Source: Eubacteriales bacterium (GTDB taxonomy: Bacteria; Bacillota; Clostridia; Oscillospirales; Acutalibacteraceae). From it: a DNA stretch of 12,093 bases. The DNA lies in contig JAUMXP010000022.1 in the NCBI GenBank assembly GCA_030529125.1, positions 1-12,093 of the forward strand, written 5' to 3'. The notes beneath the pieces were generated by a model. It was not told the DNA's origin, ran no database searches, and was given only the letters and a program-made list of their open reading frames with translations. Position 1 is the first letter of the stretch. Every line of letters starts with the position of its first letter. The position numbers and the translations under genes were made by a program. Positions 7,516 through 12,093 of this stretch are shown here, in pieces.

Positions 7516-8874
7516 TCACCTCAGGATGTCTTCGAGATCAGATAGTCCTTTATGTTTGGTAACAACTATAACTGTATCTCCTATTTCTATGGTATCAGAA
7601 CCTTTAGGTATGATCATCTTACCCTGACGGTTTATGCACGCAATCTGAACATTGGCTTTTATGTCAAGAGCAGATAACGCGATACCTGTTACAAGGCTGT
7701 CCTTCCTGACGCGGAACTCAAGAGCTTCAGCTTTTCCGTTAGCTATAGGATGAACGGTTTCAAATTCGCTATCACGCGAATTGTGCATCGCTCTGACATA
7801 TCTCATTATATGTTCACCTGCAATACGTTTAGGGTTGAACATAGTATCAAGTGGTAGGTTGTCAAAGACACTACTGATTTTGAGATTGCCAATTTCTGTG
7901 ATGATTTGTGCTTTAGGGTTAATTTGTTTAGCATAGAGCGAAGAAACTAAGTTTTCTTCGTCTGTATTCATAAGTGTAACTATGGCATTTGAATGTTCGA
8001 TGCCTTCTGATAAAAGAAGATCCTGATCCATAGCGTCTCCATGGATAATGAGTGCATCGTCGAGCATTTCGCTTAATTCAATACAACGCGCTTTGTCGGA
8101 TTCTATGATTCTCACTGAGATGCCGGCATCTAAAAGATCTCTTGCAAGATAGTACGCAATTTTAGATCCGCCAAGTAACATAACTGAGCGTCCGCGGTTA
8201 GATACAATACCTAAGCTTTTTAGCAGTTTTGCAGCAACCTTTGATGGAGCGATAAACGAGATGAAGTCTCCTTCGTTAATAACGAAATCGCCATTAGGTA
8301 TATAACATTCGCCTTCGCGCTCAACAATACAGAAGCGCACACCTTCTTTGAGAATATTTGAGCATTGAACAATCTTTTTATTACAAAGGACAGATTTGTC
8401 ATCCACCTTGATTTTTATAAGATCAATATGGCCTCTTGCAAACGAAGTTATGCTTTCAACACCAGGGAATTTGAGCATACGGGTAAGCTCACGAGAACAT
8501 AATAGTTCAGGGTTAATGGCTAAAGAAAGCTTAAGATCATCTTTAACAAAAGGAAGATCCTTAGTGTATTGTGGGTTTCGTACTCGGGCGATTGTACGTT
8601 TTACACCTGCATTTTTAGCAATAAGGCAGGTGTAAAGGTTAAGCTCGTCAGTAGCTGTTACAGCTATCAGCAAATCACAAGAAGATACATTAGCTTCTTT
8701 TAGAGTGTTAAGAGTCGCGCCGTTGCCTTCAATGGTCATAATATTTTGTGTGTCTGAAAGTTTTTCAAGAGCAGCTACGTTTTCGTCAATAACAGTAATG
8801 CTGTGTCCTTCAAGGTTTAAGTGGTCAGCAATGGTACGTCCGACTCTGCCACTGCCAACAATAATAATATCCAT
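7516..8874 (-). CDS. trkA: Trk potassium system NAD-binding regulatory subunit
   Basis: I place the start at the ATG at 8874, giving 452 aa. GAGGT lies 7 bases upstream, and the protein then begins directly with the first Rossmann strand, MDIIIVGSGRVG. A longer in-frame extension to 8943 would run through the promoter. The protein has two RCK halves, as in E. coli TrkA. The first Rossmann fold has G7xG9xxG12 and D30 at the end of strand 2 for NAD(H) ribose binding, followed by a TrkA-C domain (about 140-210). The second Rossmann fold starts at VMLLGGSKIA (231-240) with E258, and a second TrkA-C domain covers about 375-452. The protein sits in the cytoplasm under TrkH as a gating ring that senses nucleotides. 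In the second half the glycine motif is degenerate (GGSKIA, no third Gly), so nucleotide binding may rest mainly on the first half. The gene heads the operon trkA-trkH. Confidence 0.95.
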   Translation of the reverse strand: MDIIIVGSGRVGRTIADHLNLEGHSITVIDENVAALEKLSDTQNIMTIEGNGATLNTLKEANVSSCDLLIAVTATDELNLYTCLIAKNAGVKRTIARVRNPQYTKDLPFVKDDLKLSLAINPELLCSRELTRMLKFPGVESITSFARGHIDLIKIKVDDKSVLCNKKIVQCSNILKEGVRFCIVEREGECYIPNGDFVINEGDFISFIAPSKVAAKLLKSLGIVSNRGRSVMLLGGSKIAYYLARDLLDAGISVRIIESDKARCIELSEMLDDALIIHGDAMDQDLLLSEGIEHSNAIVTLMNTDEENLVSSLYAKQINPKAQIITEIGNLKISSVFDNLPLDTMFNPKRIAGEHIMRYVRAMHNSRDSEFETVHPIANGKAEALEFRVRKDSLVTGIALSALDIKANVQIACINRQGKMIIPKGSDTIEIGDTVIVVTKHKGLSDLEDILR

Positions 8875-8881
8875 AATCATT

Positions 8882-8886
8882 ACCTC
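8882..8886 (-). promoter_or_regulatory. Shine-Dalgarno deciding the trkA start
   Basis: GAGGT on the - strand ends 7 bases before the ATG at 8874. The other nearby in-frame ATG, at 8880, is only 1-2 bases away and too close to use this site. Confidence 0.75.
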
Positions 8887-8914
8887 AAAAATAGAAAGGA
8901 TTATAAGTAAACCA

Positions 8915-8943
8915 ATTCTACTATAATAAAACACTAAAATCAA
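8915..8943 (-). promoter_or_regulatory. Promoter for trkA-trkH
   Basis: On the - strand, TTGATT (8943-8938) is followed after 17 bases by TAGAAT (8920-8915). The predicted start near 8908 leaves a leader of about 34 bases, too short for a known potassium or c-di-AMP riboswitch. A TATAAT at 8905-8900 also exists but lacks a good -35. Confidence 0.6.
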
Positions 8944-9005
8944 TAGATTTTACAAAATTGCGTGGATTATACATTTGTATAGTTTACAGAATGTTCTTTA
9001 TTTTT

Positions 9006-9034
9006 TTTACTGTCTGTGATATACTTACTATATT
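9006..9034 (+). promoter_or_regulatory. Probable secA promoter
   Basis: TTTACT (9006-9011), a 17-base spacer, and TATATT (9029-9034). An alternative -10 is TATACT at 9020-9025, which carries a TG one base upstream (extended -10) but only a poor -35. Either gives a start between about 9032 and 9041. The choice cannot be made by eye. Confidence 0.5.
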
Positions 9035-9036
9035 AT

Positions 9037-9065
9037 GGGTAAATATAGCCGTGTGCTATGTACCC
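9037..9065 (+). other. Inverted repeat / hairpin in the secA leader
   Basis: GGGTA (9037-9041) pairs with TACCC (9061-9065), and inside it ATAGC (9045-9049) pairs with GCTAT (9055-9059). This leaves a small internal loop (AAT against G) and a 5-base loop (CGTGT). It lies at or just after the transcription start and ends about 10 bases before the secA Shine-Dalgarno. It is not followed by a T-run, so it is not a terminator. It could be an operator or an mRNA stem-loop. Confidence 0.45.
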
Positions 9066-9089
9066 CCACATCGAAAGGATGAAAAAACA

Positions 9090-11963
9090 ATGGGTTTATT
9101 AAAATCACTTTTTGGTGACTATTCCAAAAAAGAACTCAAGCGTATATACCCTATATGCGATAAGGTATTGGCTCTTGAAGATAAATATGCCAAAATGAGC
9201 GAAAGCGAGCTGAAAGCTCAGACCGCTATACTCAAAGAAAGACTACAAAACGGAGAGACTACTGACGACATCTTGCCTGATGCGTTTGCTGTGTGTCGAG
9301 AAGCATCAAGCCGCGTGCTTAATATGAAGCACTTCAAAGTTCAGATAATCGGTGGTATTGTACTGCATCAGGGTCGTATTGCCGAAATGAAAACAGGTGA
9401 AGGTAAAACTTTAGTTGCTACTTTGCCTGCGTATCTGAATGCGCTCACAGGTAAAGGTGTACATATCGTTACAGTCAATGACTATCTTGCTAAGCGTGAC
9501 TCTGAGTGGATGGGCAAGCTGTACCGTTATTTAGGACTTTCTGTAGGACTTATCGTTCATGGATTAAAGCATGATGAACGCAAGAAAGCATACGATGCTG
9601 ATATTACATATGGTACTAATAACGAAATCGGCTTTGACTACCTGCGTGATAACATGGTCGTTTATAAAGAACATAAAGCTCAGCGTGAACACGCTTTTGC
9701 TATTGTCGACGAGGTTGACTCTATCCTCATTGACGAAGCTCGTACACCGCTTATTATTTCAGGTAGGGGAGATAAGGCTTCTGACTTGTATGAGCGCGCA
9801 AACTCACTTGCACGTACAATGAAAAAGCATGTGTTCACTGAAGTTAACACTAAGGAAGATATGGAGAATTTCTACGAAGAAAATTCTATCGACTATGTTG
9901 TTGACGAAAAAGCAAAGAATGCAACACTCACCCAGATAGGTGTTAAGAAAGCTGAGAAATTCTTCAATATAGATAACCTGACTGATCCTGAAAATATTAC
10001 AATTCAGCACCATGTTAATCAGGCTATCAAAGCTTATGGTTGCATGAAGAATGAAGTTAACTATGTTGTTAAAGATGGCGAGATTATCATCGTCGATGAG
10101 TTTACAGGTCGTTTGATGTATGGTCGTAGATTTAACGAAGGTTTACATCAGGCAATAGAAGCTAAAGAGGGCGTAAAGGTTAAGGATGAGTCCAAGACTC
10201 TTGCGACTATTACATTCCAGAACCTGTTCAGACTTTATAATAAACTTTCAGGTATGACCGGTACTGCTCTTACAGAAGCAGACGAATTCCAGCAGATTTA
10301 TAAACTCGACGTTGTTGGTATTCCTACTAACAAAGATGTAGCTCGTAAAGACCACCCTGACGCAATTTTTAAGACTGAGCGTGGTAAGTTCAACGCGATT
10401 ATCGAGGAGATTAAAGCAGCTCATGCAAAAGGTCAGCCTGTGCTCGTTGGTACTATCTCTATTGAAAAGTCAGAAGTACTGTCTAAATTACTCAAGAAAA
10501 GCGGTGTAGCTCATAACGTACTCAACGCTAAACACCACGAAAAAGAAGCGCAGATTGTAGCTCAGGCAGGCAAGCTCGGTGCGGTTACTATCGCAACAAA
10601 TATGGCAGGTCGTGGTACCGATATTGTGCTTGGTGGTAACGCTGAGTATATGGCTAAATCCGCAATGAGAAAAGACGGATTTGACGATGAGCTTATTGAA
10701 GAAGCTACCGCTTTTTCAGAAACAGAAGACAAAGAAATCTTAAACGCTAGAGAAGTATACTCTCAGTATCTTGAGAAATTCAAATCTGAAATTAAAGAAG
10801 AAGCTATGAAAGTTAAAGAAGCAGGCGGTCTGTATATTATTGGTACAGAGCGTCACGAATCACGCCGTATTGATAATCAGCTGCGTGGTCGTTCGGGACG
10901 ACAGGGTGACCCTGGTCAGAGCCGATTCTTCCTTTCGTGCGATGATGACCTTATGCGAGTATTCGGCGGTCAGAGAATGGCTATGATGCTCGACAGACTC
11001 AGAGTTGATGAGAATACACCTATTGAGAATGGTATGCTCAGTAATATTATCGAAAGCTCACAGCAGAAGGTTGAGTCACGTAACTTTGGTATCCGTAAGA
11101 ACGTGCTCGATTATGACGATGTGCTGAATAAACAGCGTGAGATTATTTATACTCAGCGTAATCAGGTGCTCGATGGCGAGGATATCCACGAGACTGTTAT
11201 TAAGATGGTTGAGGATACTATCAAGTCAAATGTTGATGTATATCTTGCATCAAATATAGATAAGGATAGCTGGAACCTTACAGGTCTTAACGATTTTTAC
11301 AGAGGCTGGCTCATTACTGATGAGAATAAATTCTCATTCACAACCGACGAACTTGAAGAAGTGGATAAGGAAGACATCGTCAAAATCCTCACTGATCGTG
11401 CTATGGCGATATATGCTGAAAACGAAGCGCTCTTCGATGATGATACAATGCGCGAGATGGAGCGTGTGTATCTCTTAAAGAGTGTTGATACATACTGGAT
11501 GGATCATATCGACAATATGGATCAGCTCAAGCGTGGTATCAGACTGCGTGCTTACGGTCAGCGTGATCCGGTTGTAGAATACAGACTTGAAGGCTTTGAT
11601 ATGTTCGACCAGATGATTGATTCTATCAAGCAGGATACAACCAAACTGATGCTTGTTGCACCAAAGCGTGTACTTGAAATCCAGCGTCGTCAGGCTGAAG
11701 AAGAGCGTATCAGACGCGAGATGGAAGAGAAGGCTGCAGCTGCACATCAGGTAACATTCAGCACTAATGCAGAAAACAAAAAGACTAACCCTGTGACATT
11801 AGCGCTCAAACGCGAACAGGTTGCAAAGCCGGTTGAAACTGCAGGCGACGGTACCTTGTCTACTAACCGCACTGTAAAAAAATCTAACAAGATTGGTAGA
11901 AACGATCCATGCCCATGCGGTAGCGGCAAAAAATATAAAAAATGCTGTGGCAGAGATGAGTAA
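9090..11963 (+). CDS. secA: Preprotein translocase ATPase SecA
   Basis: SecA drives secretory proteins through the SecYEG channel using ATP. I start at the ATG at 9090 (957 aa), which has AAAGGA 10-11 bases upstream and the usual beginning [10 protein letters not shown]. The in-frame extension to 8958 crosses the promoter and is not conserved-looking. In order: NBD1 with Walker A in EMKTGEGKT (99-107), [18 protein letters not shown] (172-189) and the DEVD box (207-210); the preprotein crosslinking domain (about 225-365); [14 protein letters not shown] (387-400); NBD2 with [13 protein letters not shown] (504-516) and [22 protein letters not shown] (586-607); then the helical scaffold and wing. 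A charged stretch of about 60 residues (517-578) sits inside NBD2, where E. coli SecA also has an insertion and B. subtilis SecA is shorter. The C-terminal tail ends in the zinc motif [13 protein letters not shown] (C941, C943, C952, C953), which in E. coli contacts SecB and the ribosome. The gene appears monocistronic, with its own promoter and terminator. It is probably the sole, essential SecA. Confidence 0.98.
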   Translation: MGLLKSLFGDYSKKELKRIYPICDKVLALEDKYAKMSESELKAQTAILKERLQNGETTDDILPDAFAVCREASSRVLNMKHFKVQIIGGIVLHQGRIAEMKTGEGKTLVATLPAYLNALTGKGVHIVTVNDYLAKRDSEWMGKLYRYLGLSVGLIVHGLKHDERKKAYDADITYGTNNEIGFDYLRDNMVVYKEHKAQREHAFAIVDEVDSILIDEARTPLIISGRGDKASDLYERANSLARTMKKHVFTEVNTKEDMENFYEENSIDYVVDEKAKNATLTQIGVKKAEKFFNIDNLTDPENITIQHHVNQAIKAYGCMKNEVNYVVKDGEIIIVDEFTGRLMYGRRFNEGLHQAIEAKEGVKVKDESKTLATITFQNLFRLYNKLSGMTGTALTEADEFQQIYKLDVVGIPTNKDVARKDHPDAIFKTERGKFNAIIEEIKAAHAKGQPVLVGTISIEKSEVLSKLLKKSGVAHNVLNAKHHEKEAQIVAQAGKLGAVTIATNMAGRGTDIVLGGNAEYMAKSAMRKDGFDDELIEEATAFSETEDKEILNAREVYSQYLEKFKSEIKEEAMKVKEAGGLYIIGTERHESRRIDNQLRGRSGRQGDPGQSRFFLSCDDDLMRVFGGQRMAMMLDRLRVDENTPIENGMLSNIIESSQQKVESRNFGIRKNVLDYDDVLNKQREIIYTQRNQVLDGEDIHETVIKMVEDTIKSNVDVYLASNIDKDSWNLTGLNDFYRGWLITDENKFSFTTDELEEVDKEDIVKILTDRAMAIYAENEALFDDDTMREMERVYLLKSVDTYWMDHIDNMDQLKRGIRLRAYGQRDPVVEYRLEGFDMFDQMIDSIKQDTTKLMLVAPKRVLEIQRRQAEEERIRREMEEKAAAAHQVTFSTNAENKKTNPVTLALKREQVAKPVETAGDGTLSTNRTVKKSNKIGRNDPCPCGSGKKYKKCCGRDE

Positions 11964-11973
11964 ATAAAACTAT

Positions 11974-12007
11974 GGACCGAGAACATGTTTTTCGGTCCTT
12001 TTGTTTT
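11974..12007 (+). terminator. Rho-independent terminator of secA
   Basis: GGACCGA (11974-11980) pairs with TCGGTCC (11992-11998). A G-U and two A-T pairs extend the stem inward to a 5-base CATGT loop. The tail is TTTTGTTTT (11999-12007). It begins 11 bases after the secA stop. Confidence 0.9.
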
Positions 12008-12093
12008 GAATAAGTAAGGATATATATGGTTTTTTGCATTTTTAAATCAAAATCTTTATAGAAATCTGCGAAAAAATCCAACGTTTTCTTTAC
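12008..12093. other. AT-rich intergenic tail, no gene seen
   Basis: These last bases beyond the secA terminator contain runs of A and T and no open frame with a convincing start that reaches the edge. They may hold the upstream or downstream region of the next gene, but no promoter with both boxes was found. Confidence 0.5.

Noticed and set aside
8958..9089. A 44-residue N-terminal extension of SecA in the same open frame
   Set aside because: It begins upstream of the probable secA promoter, has no ribosome binding site, and SecA proteins normally begin at MxLLKxLFG, which is the ATG at 9090.
8875..9089. A possible potassium or c-di-AMP riboswitch ahead of trkA, or a structured RNA between trkA and secA
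   Set aside because: The predicted trkA leader is only about 34 bases, and the rest of the gap is taken by two promoters. The only structure seen is the short secA leader repeat reported separately.
9058..9102. A 14-codon upstream frame overlapping the secA start (ATG at 9058, TAA at 9100-9102)
   Set aside because: It has no Shine-Dalgarno before its ATG, and the peptide has no feature of an arrest peptide. It probably arises by chance.
12026..12061. An 11-codon frame after secA (ATG at 12026, AAGGA at 12016-12020, TAG at 12059-12061), considered as the first part of a frameshifted prfB
   Set aside because: prfB frameshift sites use CTT TGA C, and here the stop is TAG after TTA. No continuation resembling release factor 2 is visible in the remaining bases.

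Overview
The window looks like chromosome of a low-to-moderate GC, Gram-positive member of the Clostridia, perhaps the Oscillospiraceae/Ruminococcaceae group. This is inferred from strong AGGAGG-type ribosome binding sites, sigma-A-like promoters with 17-base spacers, compact U-tailed terminators, an FHA-fused SEDS protein paired with a PbpA-like transpeptidase, a Trk potassium system, and a SecA with a zinc-binding tail. No mobile element, CRISPR array, rRNA or tRNA was seen. No gap between genes exceeds 300 bases.

Left end (1-2763): the C-terminal half of a CapF/WbjC-type nucleotide-sugar enzyme runs in from the left on the + strand, so the window probably begins at the end of a capsule or surface-polysaccharide locus. 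It converges on a minus-strand gene for a five-helix membrane protein with an extracytoplasmic alkaline-phosphatase/sulfatase-superfamily domain (LtaS/EptA-like layout). The two share one bidirectional terminator. The phosphatase-like protein lacks the usual Asp-His metal pair, so it may be a pseudoenzyme or a diverged transferase.

Centre left (2764-6056): head-to-head with that gene is a two-gene + strand operon. The first gene fuses a cytoplasmic FHA (phosphothreonine-binding) domain to a SEDS glycan polymerase of the RodA/FtsW/SpoVE family. The second encodes a short PbpA-like monofunctional transpeptidase. Together they form a complete polymerase plus crosslinker pair with a built-in phospho-signal receptor, reminiscent of the actinobacterial FhaB-RodA-PbpA arrangement. 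This is the most interesting part of the window. A second bidirectional terminator ends it.

Centre right (6057-8943): a minus-strand operon trkA-trkH encodes the cytosolic nucleotide-binding regulator and the membrane pore of a potassium uptake system. The genes are 4 bases apart, and the trkH ribosome binding site lies in the end of trkA.

Right end (8944-12093): divergent from trkA is secA, the preprotein translocase motor, complete and with all expected motifs. Its leader carries a compact inverted repeat, and it ends in a U-tailed terminator. The last ~85 bases hold no gene that I can support. Apart from the polysaccharide edge, the window is mostly core cell-envelope and housekeeping functions.
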